A DNA stretch of 64,000 nucleotides from Ryuthela nishihirai (taxonomy: Eukaryota; Arthropoda; Arachnida; Araneae; Heptathelidae), in NCBI GenBank assembly GCA_038380435.1, contig JAWZYU010000001.1, forward strand, positions 14,240,001 to 14,304,000, read 5' to 3'. Below are positions 55,487 through 64,000 of this stretch, piece by piece. Made by a program: the position numbers and the translations under genes. Every line of letters begins with the position of its first letter. Position 1 is the stretch's first letter. Below the pieces are notes generated by a model. That model was not told the origin of the DNA and searched no databases. It was given only the letters and a program-made list of their open reading frames with translations.

Positions 55487-55680
55487 AAGAATAAATACCC
55501 ACTCAAGCAGTTGCTTGTCACAGAGGTCTGACAGGAGCCTGTCAGTTTATATGCCATAGTAGAACATCTGAGAGGATGGCTGGACCTCAGCATCAAAAAC
55601 GACACATACATCCATGCCTTACCCGGGGCTCAAACCCAGGTCCCTTAGATCAGTAACCAAGCGCATTAACCACTCGGCCA
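55487..55680 (-). mobile_element. SINE family 2 copy in LINE E
   Basis: Minus-strand head (TGGCCGAGTGGTTAATGCGC, B-box GGGTTTGAGCCC) and body as in the other copies. The flanking LINE sequence CTGGAA/ACAGAAAG resumes after it, but a clean duplication is not visible. Confidence 0.85.
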
Positions 55681-56105
55681 ACAGAAAGTAAACTAATTCC
55701 CTTGTAATTATCACAAGAACTGTGATCACTTTTTTTTTTTAAAATAAGGATAATAATAGCTCTAGTAAAATCCTTAGGAAAACACCTTTATCATACAAAA
55801 TATTCAAAATTTCAGTCAGCCATGTGACAATACAAATGATCCCAGCTCTAAGCATTTCAATGGTGATTTCATCCACCCCTTAGAATTTATGCAGTTTTGA
55901 TTTAGAGATGGTCAAAATGACTTCGGAATGTGATATAAGGCCATCATTAAAGCCAGTAATGCATCTATCCTCACGTTAAACCATGGGAGTAGAAATAATC
56001 ACGTTTTTTAGAACTTTTCTGAAATGCTCAGCCCACCTAACCATCACAGAATCCTCACCTTCAACCATTTTACCATGTTTATCCCTTAATCCCTTAAGTA
56101 TCATT

Positions 56106-56335
56106 CGCATATTTTAGTGATTTTTTGTATATATTTTTTATAAGTTCATAAGGTATTATTTATCATGGATATTGATATTTTAATGATAATTTCTCTTTTT
56201 TTTTATATGTACATATTTATGGTATCTGTCTATTTTGTTCTTGTGATACGATTGTTGCCTGTAGCTCTTTCTGTTGGCTAGGAACGTCGGTTGATGACAC
56301 TGCACCTAGTGCAGGAAGGGCATTGAAAGTGTGAG
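56106..56335. other. Gene-free AT-rich stretch
   Basis: Nothing recognised. Confidence 0.4.
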
Positions 56336-56347
56336 AATTTAGGAGGT

Positions 56348-56729
56348 TGGGTTGTTTTACCTCTGAGCGGCACTTTTTTGCACACCATGGGCTAAATGGC
56401 TAGGTCACATGGACCCCAAAGGCTCAGAGAAGGTTGGGGGAGGGGACCCACTGGAACAGCTGTTGGGAGACAGATGGTAGCCTGCCGTCAAGGCCATCCA
56501 ACTTGTTCTTTAACGTGCACAGGGTATGGCTCTCCCGCACACGGGGCCACGGCTTAACGTCCAATCCGACGGACGGCGGCCTTTTCAAGCCCATCGGTGT
56601 CCCCTACTGACCGTGGGCAGGGCGGGGAATTTTGCGGAGATATATCTCAACGCTGATCCAACTGGGACTCGAACCTGGGAACTACAGATTACGAGCCTGG
56701 CGCGCTACCGACCGAGCCACCCCCGCTCC
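56348..56729 (-). mobile_element. SINE family 1, full-length copy
   Basis: Exact 12-bp target duplication AATTTAGGAGGT (56336-56347 and 56730-56741). Near consensus. Confidence 0.95.
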
Positions 56730-56741
56730 AATTTAGGAGGT

Positions 56742-57221
56742 GATCTACTCGCTATAATGATAGGAAGGGAAGCTGCTGTCATTGTGGGCGGCCTTGATGA
56801 GGTACCCTCCTCCACCTTCTCTTGTGAACGGGCAAGGGTTGGCCACAGTGTCCGCTCACCGGATGACACTTTATGGCACTGCTGGGTGGTGCGCGGGCGC
56901 TGTTGCCACCTTGAGACCTTGTTTACCTTGAGGCATGAGCGGGTGGAAGGTCAGGGTGGAGCGACATGGATAGAGAAGACTCTTATCGGACGTCAAGGTA
57001 TTGGGAGGTGCGTTTTCTCGGAGCCTGAGTTACTGTAGGTCTCATGGTAGGGTTAGATGGATTGAACCATAAATATAGTCTGTGTGGCTTAGAAGAACTA
57101 GAGGTCTGTGTGACCAGATATATATCAAAGGTCTGTGTGGCCATCCGAATTAAAAATCTGTATGACTAACAACAATCAGTCTGTGCGACTAAAAGATAAC
57201 GAATAACTAGAAACTATAGAC
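56742..57221. other. GC-richer stretch of unknown nature
   Basis: 56760-57040 is less AT-rich than its surroundings and continues an open frame entered from the SINE. I do not recognise the product, and the frame's start lies in the SINE, so I do not call a gene. From 57090 a CTGTGTGACTA-like motif recurs several times. Confidence 0.35.
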
Positions 57222-57233
57222 AATCTCCTAAGA

Positions 57234-57618
57234 TTGGGTTGTTTTACCTCTGAGCGGCACTTTTTTGCACACCATGGGCTAAATGGCCAGGTCACATGGA
57301 CCCCGAAGGCTCAGAGAAGGTTGGGGGAGGGGACCCACTGGAACAGCTGTTGGGAGACAGATGGTAGCCTCCCGTCGAGGCCATCCAGCGTGTTCTTTAA
57401 CGTGCACAAGGTATGGCTCTCCCGCACACGGGCCCACGGCTTAAAGTCCCATCCGACGGACGGCGGCCTTTCCAAGCCCATCGGTGTCCCCTACTGACCG
57501 TGGGCAGGGCGGGGAAATTTGCGGAGATAAATCTCAACGCTGACCCAGCTGGGACTCGAACCTGGGAACTACAGATTACGAGCCTGGCGCGCTACCGACT
57601 GAGCCACCCCCGCCCCTA
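57234..57618 (-). mobile_element. SINE family 1, full-length copy
   Basis: Exact 12-bp target duplication AATCTCCTAAGA (57222-57233 and 57619-57630). Near consensus. Confidence 0.95.
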
Positions 57619-57630
57619 AATCTCCTAAGA

Positions 57631-57944
57631 CGTATCCCAACAACAGGAAGGCAACACTGATGAGAAGGATATGATATAAAGCTCACGTTAAGTTTGCAAC
57701 AAGTGTCTTCTCTTTATTCGTCGATCAAAGGTGAATACATCGCGGCGGGATAAAATCCCTCTCAAAGATTGCGTAATATTGGGCGAACTATCAACGGGAT
57801 CAACACTCAAAGACTCTGGCACTGGATTAAATAATCCTCGAACATTAACAAAAAATTTAAGTGTTGAACATCTCCTACCCTTACCACTGAAGGCCAGGAA
57901 AATTTACATCAATTCACCATAAGAGAAACGCGACAATCCCTGTG
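57631..57944. other. Gene-free stretch
   Basis: A 63-codon frame (57731-57922) has no domain. Confidence 0.35.
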
Positions 57945-57946
57945 TA

Positions 57947-58161
57947 CAGTCGCTCAAAAAAGTATCCGAACACTATGATTGATTACAAAATTCAGAAAAA
58001 ATATCTGGCAACAATTTTGTTTAGAAATGAGTGATCTGGCAACCTTCGTGTCACGTGACACGAAGGTTGCCAGATCACTCATTTCTAAAAAAATCATTGC
58101 CAGATATTTTTTCTGAATTTTGTAATCAATCATAGTGTTCGGATACTTTTTTGAGCGACTG
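57947..58161. mobile_element. Palindromic TA-MITE family P, copy 2
   Basis: 215 bp, TA-flanked (57945-57946 and 58162-58163), nearly perfect palindrome. The centre reads CTTCGTGTCACGTGACACGAAG, here given in two overlapping parts: CTTCGTGTCACGTG and CACGTGACACGAAG. Confidence 0.94.
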
Positions 58162-58194
58162 TACCTGTCTGTTTCTTCCTGCATAAAACATTAA

Positions 58195-58860
58195 TAATCT
58201 GGTACAACCCCCTGCTGTTGTGCTGTCAAACAGCTTCCTCTGCTTTGTCAGCCTAGCTATCAAGCCAAAGATTCTTATCAGCTGTTAACCGATCCTTTAC
58301 ATGTTTATCAAGCTTGTTGAAATGCCTTTTGTTAGGACTAGTAGGGTGTTGATTCATATTAATCTTGCACTTCCTACTTTCAGAAATAAGTTCCATAGCC
58401 TTATCACTCAAATAATTTTGTTTCCTCTGTTCTCTTTTACCCAAAAGAGTATTGTTGGTTTCAAGAAAAGCCTGTTTGAACTGATCCCATTCCTTCAAAA
58501 CTTCAGCAGTAACCAAACCACGATTGTCATAATGACTAAGTAGCCTACCATGATATGCTTTGGCTACATCTGGATCTTTCAGATCTTCAGTGTTGTAGGT
58601 AATTTTCTTAACCTTAGCACATTTCTTAAGCTTCAGCTGCAAGACACTTTTGACCAGGTAACGGTCAGATTCAATTTCGGCTCCCTTGTATGATCTGGTA
58701 TTACTAACTGAACTAGCCCATTTGCTGATAATTAAAATATAATCTATCATATTCCTGTGCGATGCATCAGATGAAACACATGCATATTTATAAACGTCCC
58801 GCTGTTTGTAATATGTGTTAGTTATTCGTAAACCATTAAATTTACATACGTGTAGAAGCC
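58195..58860 (-). mobile_element. RTE-like LINE copy F, endonuclease end and linker
   Basis: The long minus-strand frame 58253-58750 encodes MIDYILIISKWASSV, the GAEIESDRYLVKS end of the endonuclease (where copy C has SDH, here SDR) and the linker GKREQRKQNYLSDKAMELIS. It ends in the same TADKNLWLDS segment where copy A begins. Its right end meets the 5' region of the I/R1-like LINE. Confidence 0.88.
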
Positions 58861-59083
58861 CCTAGTGGGAATTGGTTTTGATTTCGATTGTGAGCATAGT
58901 GCGTTTATAAGTGCAATATAATAGTGCAAGGCTATAGGCCATATCTTTGTAGTTTGAAGCATTGTCAGAACCAATTCTAAAGAGAGAGGACGTTGTTGTC
59001 GTCTAGGGACTCCCTCCTTGGAGGAGGGTCTAACACTCTCTCAGACAAGTAAAACATAACTGCCTGGTGTGAACCCCAGGGTA

Positions 59084-59321
59084 CAGTCGCTCAAAAAAGT
59101 ATCCGAACGCCATCGTTGATTACAGAATTCAGAAAAAATATCTGGCAACGATTTTTTTAGAAATCAGTGATCTGGCAACCTTCGTGTCACGTGTCATATT
59201 TGCCTTCGTGTCACGTGACACGAAGGTTGCCAGATCACTGATTTCTAAAAAAATCGTTGCCAGATATTTTTTCTGAATTCTGTAATCAACGATGGCGTTC
59301 GGATACTTTTTTGGGCGACTG
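59084..59321. mobile_element. Palindromic TA-MITE family P, copy 3, in LINE 5' UTR
   Basis: 238 bp, TA-flanked (59082-59083 and 59322-59323). The centre contains a partly duplicated CTTCGTGTCACGTG segment. It lies 12 bp upstream of the LINE ORF1 start codon, and its right TIR contributes an in-frame ATG. Confidence 0.94.
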
Positions 59322-59333
59322 TACCAGGTAGCG

Positions 59334-60395
59334 ATGACTGATGAAGTAAGTGATGTAAGTGTAATGGCCTCTCAAGAGAAGAGTGCCAGCACGAGAACAA
59401 GTGAACTGTTCAATGAATTAGACTCTATCTTGAACAGTAGTGCTAGCAAAGTAACTAAACAGCAAGGTGCTGAAATTAGAAGTCTGTTCAGTAGGCTACA
59501 AGATGTAGTGCATGAACAAGAGTTGAAAATCAACAACCTGGAGAGCAGGTTGTCTGAAAGAGAAACAAGTGCCAAAAGCAAGGCAACAGTCACAAAAAGT
59601 TACGCAGAAGTGACAAAAAGGTCATTGACGCCAAATCCAAAGAAACGAGATCAACAACATATTATGTTGATATATCCTCAAGACGAGGATCAGAATTCGG
59701 AAGAACTCAAGAAGGATCTGTTAAAGAATTTAGACACAACAAAGTTAAAGATTGGCATAAAGAATGTCAAAAAGATTGGAAAAGGTGGTGTATTCATAGA
59801 ATGTGCCAATGAGTTCGATAAGAAGATACTGAAAAATGAAATACAAAGGAATACAGTATTAAAAGACAAATGTGCGGCAAGAAAGCCCAAAATGAAATTG
59901 CCACAAATCATAATATATGATGTTGATGGTGACATTGAAAAGGGTGCATTAGTAGATAGAATAAAAGCACAAAACGTTGCTTTTACAGAAGCCTCAATGG
60001 AGGTGAAGTTCTCGATAAAGGGCAAGAATAATAAGAAGCACTGGATAGTGCAAGTTGACTCAGAAAGCTATAAAGTGTTTATGAAAGAGAAAAAAGTCAA
60101 TGTAGGTTGGTCTCGATTAAATGTCAAAGGATACCTAAAGGTGAAAAGGTGTTTTAAGTGCAATAAATTTGGCCATTTCCAGACCAAATGCACAGAAGAG
60201 CAGAATTATGGCAAATGTGGTCAGAAAGACCACAAACATTGGGAATGCAAAGAAACAGTTTTAAAATGCGTAAACTGCAAGGCAGCTAATGACAAATACA
60301 GATTAAAGTTAGATGTCCAGCACTCAAGTCTGGACATGGACTGTTCATCTTACAGAAGAGAGCTCGAGTTAGTAGTCAAGAGCATACCATACTAA
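59334..60395 (+). CDS. LINE ORF1, nucleic-acid-binding protein with CCHC knuckles
   Basis: Coats the LINE RNA to form the transposition particle. I start it at 59334 (GCGATGACTGATG) because the 14 residues encoded upstream from 59292 come from a MITE. A coiled-coil-like region with LFSRLQDVVHEQELKINNLE is followed by an RRM-like middle and by knuckles at 60148-60350. CFKCNKFGHFQTKC is complete. The second (GKCGQKDHKHWEC) has lost its first cysteine to tyrosine. The third, starting CVNCKAAN, is irregular and ends HSSLDMDCSSYRRELE, a typical ending in I/R1-like ORF1. About 354 residues. The stop TAA is followed after one base by the ORF2 ATG, suggesting reinitiation. Confidence 0.88.
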   Translation: MTDEVSDVSVMASQEKSASTRTSELFNELDSILNSSASKVTKQQGAEIRSLFSRLQDVVHEQELKINNLESRLSERETSAKSKATVTKSYAEVTKRSLTPNPKKRDQQHIMLIYPQDEDQNSEELKKDLLKNLDTTKLKIGIKNVKKIGKGGVFIECANEFDKKILKNEIQRNTVLKDKCAARKPKMKLPQIIIYDVDGDIEKGALVDRIKAQNVAFTEASMEVKFSIKGKNNKKHWIVQVDSESYKVFMKEKKVNVGWSRLNVKGYLKVKRCFKCNKFGHFQTKCTEEQNYGKCGQKDHKHWECKETVLKCVNCKAANDKYRLKLDVQHSSLDMDCSSYRRELELVVKSIPY

Positions 60396-60396
60396 G

Positions 60397-61518
60397 ATGC
60401 ACTTGCCTAAAACAGTTGAAATAAATTTACACCATGCCAAAGCTGCAACAAATAGATTGGTCTTGTACATGGAAGAAAAGGAATTTGATATAGCATTGGT
60501 GCAAGAAACTTATGTTTATAAGGATAAAATAAGAGGCTTCCCAGCAGGCTTGAGAATCTTTGGAGCATTTCACCCACTGCCAAGAAGTGCAACTGTTATT
60601 GGAAAAAGGAATATAAGTGTTACAGAAATCTACACATCTAGAAATGTAGTAGTTACAATTGAGAAAGGTGGTCGAAAGTGTGTGTTGATTTCGATGTACT
60701 GTCCACCAAAAGATTCACTGGAGGATAACTTCCAAATTATCTCTAATATGGTTCAGATTTACCCTAACTGGGACATAGTCATGGGAAAGGATTTTAACGC
60801 AAGCAGAAATCTCTGGGGTCCTCAGAAGGAGGACCAGAGCGGGAAGAAAGTTCTAGAATTTATTAACCAAAACGGATTTTCAATTGTAAATGATCCGAAC
60901 AGTGATCCAACTTTCACCAGCAGTCTAGGCACTAGCTGGATTGATGTAACTTTACATAGAGTCTTAAATCAGGACTTTGTCCTAGAATGGACAGTGGAAG
61001 ATGAGATTAGTTGTAGTGACCATGAGTATATTAGTTTCTCTCTGAATTTTGTGAATACAAGCACAAGTTTAAAACAAAGATATTCTATTAAGAATCTTGA
61101 TTGGATAGAATTCCGAAAGGAACTTTCAGAAAAGTTCTTAACAAGGTCCTCAATAGAGGTCGAACAGCAAAAAGACTTAGATGAATATATAGTAAATATA
61201 ACAAAGTTATTACAGAAAATATGTAGTGATAATCAGAAGGAGAATAACCGAGAAATGAACTCAGGTTATAGAAAAGTCCCTTGGTGGAATAAAGAATTGA
61301 CTAAGCTTAGAAAAGAAGTCAAAAATAAAAGACGAAAATATCAGAGATGTTATACAGATGAAAGACAAAGAAAGAACTTAAGAGCAGAATTTAAGTTATG
61401 GGAGGCTAAATATAAAAAGGATATTAATACAGCTAAAATAATAGCTGGAGAAAACTATGTGATGAAGTATCACAAGAAAAACCTTTTGGTGTACATTTTA
61501 AGGTTGCAAAAGAGGTAA
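60397..61518 (+). pseudogene. LINE ORF2 part 1: APE-type endonuclease
   Basis: Nicks the target DNA. Visible: FDIALVQETYVY (catalytic E), VLISMYCPPKD, DIVMGKDFNASRNLWG (GDFN-like, but with K for G-adjacent D spacing), SSLGTSWIDVTL and ISCSDHEYISF (terminal D-H). Then WWNKELTKLRKEVKNKRRKY, the linker typical of the group. The frame stops at 61516-61518 because of a single shift near 61490; the NPFG-like continuation is readable in another frame and joins the RT part at 61548. Confidence 0.9.
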
Positions 61519-61547
61519 TAAGAGGAACTTTTAAACTCTCAACAATT

Positions 61548-62640
61548 GTGCAAGAAGACGGTTCTCTAACGAAAAATGTGAGGGAATCCTTAAACAGTCT
61601 ACTTGAATATCACTTCCCGTTGGACAAAAGGGAAGAAGATAACAAATATCATAGGAATATTAGAAAGAGATCAAGGAGACCTGTCAACACAGAAGATGAC
61701 AGTCTATTTACTATAATAGAAGTCGAAGAAGTTTTGGAATCAATGAACAAGGGAAAAGCGCCAGGATTGGATGGGCTTTCCCTGGAAAAAATACAAGAAC
61801 TTTTTGAGGTAAATAGAAGCTGGTTTGTAAGCATTTTAAATGAATGTCTCAAGAAAGGAATTTTTCCAGATAGCTGGAAAGTAGCAGAACTTATTCTCTT
61901 TAATAAAGAAGGAAAAGATAGGAAAAGTCCTTCTGCATACAGACCAATATGTCTGTTATCATCATGGAGCAAAGTGCTCGATAAACTGTTGACTAATAGA
62001 TTAAGCTTCTTTCTACACAGTAATGGAAAACTAAATCCAAACCAGTTTGGATTTATTCCAGGCAAAAGCACGACGATGGCTATTTCAAAGTTGATGGCTA
62101 CCATAGATGACAATAAGGTGCTAAAGAAGCACTCGTGTGTTATATCTCTAGATGTGAAAGGGGCATTTAATAACGTTTGGTGGCCCTTTCTACTAGATGA
62201 ACTGAGAAGACATAAATGCCCAAAGAATTTATTTAAAGTCTTCAGTAGCTATCTTTCAAAAAGAAGAATAGTAGTTAAAGATGGAGAGATAGAAATCTCC
62301 AGGCAATATTACAAAGGTTGTCCACAGGGGTCTAATTCAGGACCCCTATTATGGAATATATTATATCTATATCTAATTCAGGACCCCTATTATGGTTATC
62401 TAATTCAGGACCCCTATTATGGACCCCTATTATGGAATATATTATATCTATATATAATTCAGGACCCCTATTATGGTTATCTAATTCAGGACCCCTATTA
62501 TGGACCCCTATTATATATATCATTATTCAGGACCCCTATTATATAATATTGATAGCTAGGCTACTATTATATATACTCTGCTTTAAATATTATAACAAAA
62601 GAAGGTACTCAGATTCAAGCTTATGCTGACGATATAATAG
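61548..62640 (+). pseudogene. LINE ORF2 part 2: reverse transcriptase with internal amplification
   Basis: Motifs include NKGKAPGLDGLSLEKI, YRPICLLSSWSKVLDKLL, NQFGFIPGKSTTMAI, VISLDVKGAFNNVWW (motif A) and GCPQGSNSGPLLWNI (motif B). The sequence then falls into a repetitive block (62335-62575) and resumes with IITKEGTQIQAYADDIIV, the YADD site at about 62624-62637. The block introduces stops and separates motif B from YADD, so no functional enzyme is made. Confidence 0.9.
62335..62575. repeat. Nested tandem amplification inside RT
   Basis: ATTCAGGACCCCTATTAT occurs six times, plus two shorter ACCCCTATTAT copies. Part of it forms an ~80-bp higher-order unit repeated twice (starts near 62377 and 62457). 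The seed is the RT codons for SGPLLW. Confidence 0.93.
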
Positions 62641-63895
62641 TTATTGCCTCGGCTTCAGGGAGACATATACTGGAACAAGATTGTGAAAAAGTGTTAACAG
62701 ACTTAGAAGACTGGGCTGAGAGAACGAGGCTTGAATTTAGTCCAAAAAAGACTATCATAGTGTTTCCCAAAGAAGGGAAAATGAAAAGGATTCCGAGTCT
62801 TAGATTTAAAGATAAACCAGTGAAAGCAGTCAATGTTCTGAAATACCTAGGATTGTGGCTGGACGATAAACGAAACTGGTTATGCCATCTAAATAACGTT
62901 AAAGATAGATGTGCTAGAATATTGAATGCCCTGCACAGAATGTCAACTAGGACATGGGGGATAAAAGGAGTAGTAAAGAAAGAATTATATAAGAGAGGGA
63001 TTGAAAGGATAGTACATATGCCTGTGGGGCATGGTGGCCCCAAGGTGGGACTGTGAGAATTATACAGAAATTACAACAGATTCAAAAATTAGCCCTCTTG
63101 GGTATAACAAGATGTTTTAAAACGACATCAACGTCTGCTCTTCAGTTTCTAGCAGGAACACTTCCACTAGAACTGATTATAGAACAAGAAGCAGCAATAT
63201 ATAGAAGCTTTACACTAGAACAAAACGTAGAACTCTGGGAGGAGTTAATAGAAAGTGATCATATTGAAAACCAAATCACTAAATGGGTAACACACCCAGC
63301 TAAACAAACTCAAAAAAGGTGGGACAAGATCCCGCCAGAGGATTCAAATAACGACACAAGAATATATACAGATGGATCCATAATGGAAGAGCACACTGGA
63401 GCATCCTTGTGCATCTATAAAGGTGCAAGTCCAATAATTCAAAAAGAATATAGACTGTCAAACTCAGCTACTGTTTTTCAAGCTGAAATCTTCGCAATAT
63501 TAAAGGCTGTAGAATGGTTTGCTACCATCAGTTCAGATCAAGAAGTGGCCTTGTACTCAGACAGTCAGTCTGCACTATATGCGCTGCAGAGAATAAAACA
63601 CAAAAAACCAACAGTGGATAGAATTAAGAATATTTTAACAGAACTTGAAGGCAGGAAGATAAACTTTCATTGGGTTAAAAGTCATCATGGTTGTCCAGGA
63701 AACGAGCTGGCAGATGATCATGCAAAAAGAGCATGCAGAAAGATACAAGTTGATGTTGAAGTACCTATTTCTAAAGATAGTCTTAAGAGGCGACTAAGAC
63801 AAAAAAGTATCAAGATATGGCAATCTAGATGGGAGCAAGAGGATTCAACAGGAAGATATAAGTACAGATTTTTAAAGAAAGTTTCTCTTAAATGA
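62641..63895 (+). pseudogene. LINE ORF2 part 3: RT thumb and RNase H
   Basis: 62641-63056 continues the RT (LEFSPKKTIIVFPKEGK, LKYLGLWLDDKRNW). A one-base shift near 63010 changes frame to 63053-63895 at the conserved A-W-W region. RNase H follows: TRIYTDGSIMEEHTG (first acid), FQAEIFAILKAVEW (E), ALYSDSQSALYAL (D) and FHWVKSHHGCPGNELADDHA (H and D). All four catalytic positions are present. The frame ends at 63893-63895. Confidence 0.9.
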
Positions 63896-64000
63896 ATCTC
63901 GACAGACTTTTACTCAAATCAAGTCTTTACAGATCATGGCAATTTCCCAAAGTATTATAATAGATTTAATATAAAAAAGTGCTCGTGTGTTTGTGGCTCC
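63896..64000 (+). pseudogene. LINE ORF2 C-terminal zinc-finger region, partial
   Basis: After another shift, the plus strand reads TDFYSNQVFTDHGNFPKYYN and then KKCSCVCGS, the beginning of the C-terminal Cys-rich motif of I/R1-like ORF2. It is cut by the window edge. Confidence 0.7.

Larger units (their letters stand above)
54840..56105 (-). mobile_element. RTE-like LINE copy E, fragmented
   Basis: Minus-strand RT segments at 54860-55065, 55330-55480 and 55681-56105 are homologous to 40190-41150 and 7000-7620. They are separated by a Tc1-like fragment and a SINE family 2 copy. All frames are broken. Confidence 0.85.
58861..64000 (+). mobile_element. I/R1-like LINE with RNase H, runs off the right edge
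   Basis: Probable 5' UTR (58861-59333, interrupted by a MITE), ORF1 with zinc knuckles, then ORF2 with endonuclease, RT and RNase H. Two ORFs, CCHC knuckles in ORF1 and a C-terminal RNase H point to the I group (I, R1, LOA or relatives); I cannot fix the clade. Few frameshifts, so it is a fairly young copy. The 3' end lies outside the window. Confidence 0.9.

Noticed and set aside
56526..57038. 170-codon frame starting in a SINE and running into unique sequence
   Set aside because: The first half is SINE translation and the SINE is a recent insertion. The remainder has no recognised domain.
939..57618. Recurrent ~87-codon frames beginning with a serine-glutamate-arginine-histidine-rich peptide
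   Set aside because: They are translations of SINE family 1 in the same phase, recurring wherever the SINE is, and end within its head.
59292..59333. ATG at 59292 as the native start of LINE ORF1
   Set aside because: The first 14 codons are the right TIR and TA flank of a MITE. The native ATG is at 59334.
62332..62629. Frames on both strands across 62.33-62.63 kb
   Set aside because: They arise from the tandem amplification inside the RT gene, not from separate genes.

Overview
The window is transposon-rich, AT-rich eukaryotic nuclear DNA, almost certainly from an invertebrate animal and most likely an arthropod. The evidence is a dense mix of tRNA-derived SINEs with target-site duplications, APE-type LINEs, a Gypsy-like LTR relic, Tc1/mariner and hAT elements, palindromic MITEs, minisatellites and microsatellites, with no operons or bacterial signals. 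A chelicerate (spider-like) origin is my guess from the repeat repertoire and is not shown by any single gene. I found no convincing complete host gene. The best hint is a short GC-rich island at about 25.7-26.3 kb with a Kozak-like ATG.

Layout. 0-6.8 kb: edge tandem repeat, SINEs of two families, and an internally deleted Tc1-like element with TIRs (3507-4470). 6.8-8.6 kb: 5'-truncated RTE-like LINE (copy A). 9.4 kb: 88-bp MITE. 9.7-15.3 kb: decayed Gypsy-like retrotransposon on the minus strand, split by an old SINE. 15.4-16.9 kb: an apparently complete mariner-type element with a 358-codon open transposase and 85-bp TIRs, next to an endonuclease relic of another LINE. 19.0-21.8 kb: 37-38 bp minisatellite, a long hairpin and degenerate ~150-bp repeats. 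22.6-23.65 kb: decayed Tc1-like transposase. 26.6-28.5 kb: SINEs and a LINE tail. 28.8-32.5 kb: nearly full-length but broken RTE-like LINE (copy C) with a hAT-type MITE and a foreign 62-bp patch. 32.5-38.4 kb: modular repeats and a broken zinc-finger-like gene of unknown function. 38.7-43.0 kb: RTE-like LINE copy D (minus) carrying two hAT-type insertions.

46.15-53.3 kb holds the most unusual structure: two ~1.8-kb arms in inverted orientation around a 2.7-kb spacer. The arms are built from recurring modules containing a CACGTTTTATTGA core. Each arm carries its own later SINE insertion, and the opposite arm preserves the empty site. Related modules occur at 33.4-33.7 kb. I read this as a foldback-like mobile element or an inverted duplication, not an assembly echo.

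53.4-64 kb: a hAT-type element split by a palindromic MITE, more SINEs, LINE fragments E and F, two more MITEs of the same palindromic family, and finally a recent I/R1-like LINE. That LINE has a zinc-knuckle ORF1 and an ORF2 with endonuclease, reverse transcriptase and RNase H regions, and it runs off the right edge. A tandem amplification of roughly 210 bp sits inside its RT domain.

How the parts interact: autonomous LINEs supply the enzymology that SINEs parasitise (truncations and 8-15 bp target duplications are visible), while Tc1/mariner and hAT transposases explain the TA-flanked and 8-bp-flanked MITEs. Nesting gives relative ages: LINEs C and D and the Gypsy relic are old, the inverted-repeat arms are intermediate, and the SINEs with exact duplications, the mariner at 15.4 kb and the right-edge LINE are young.
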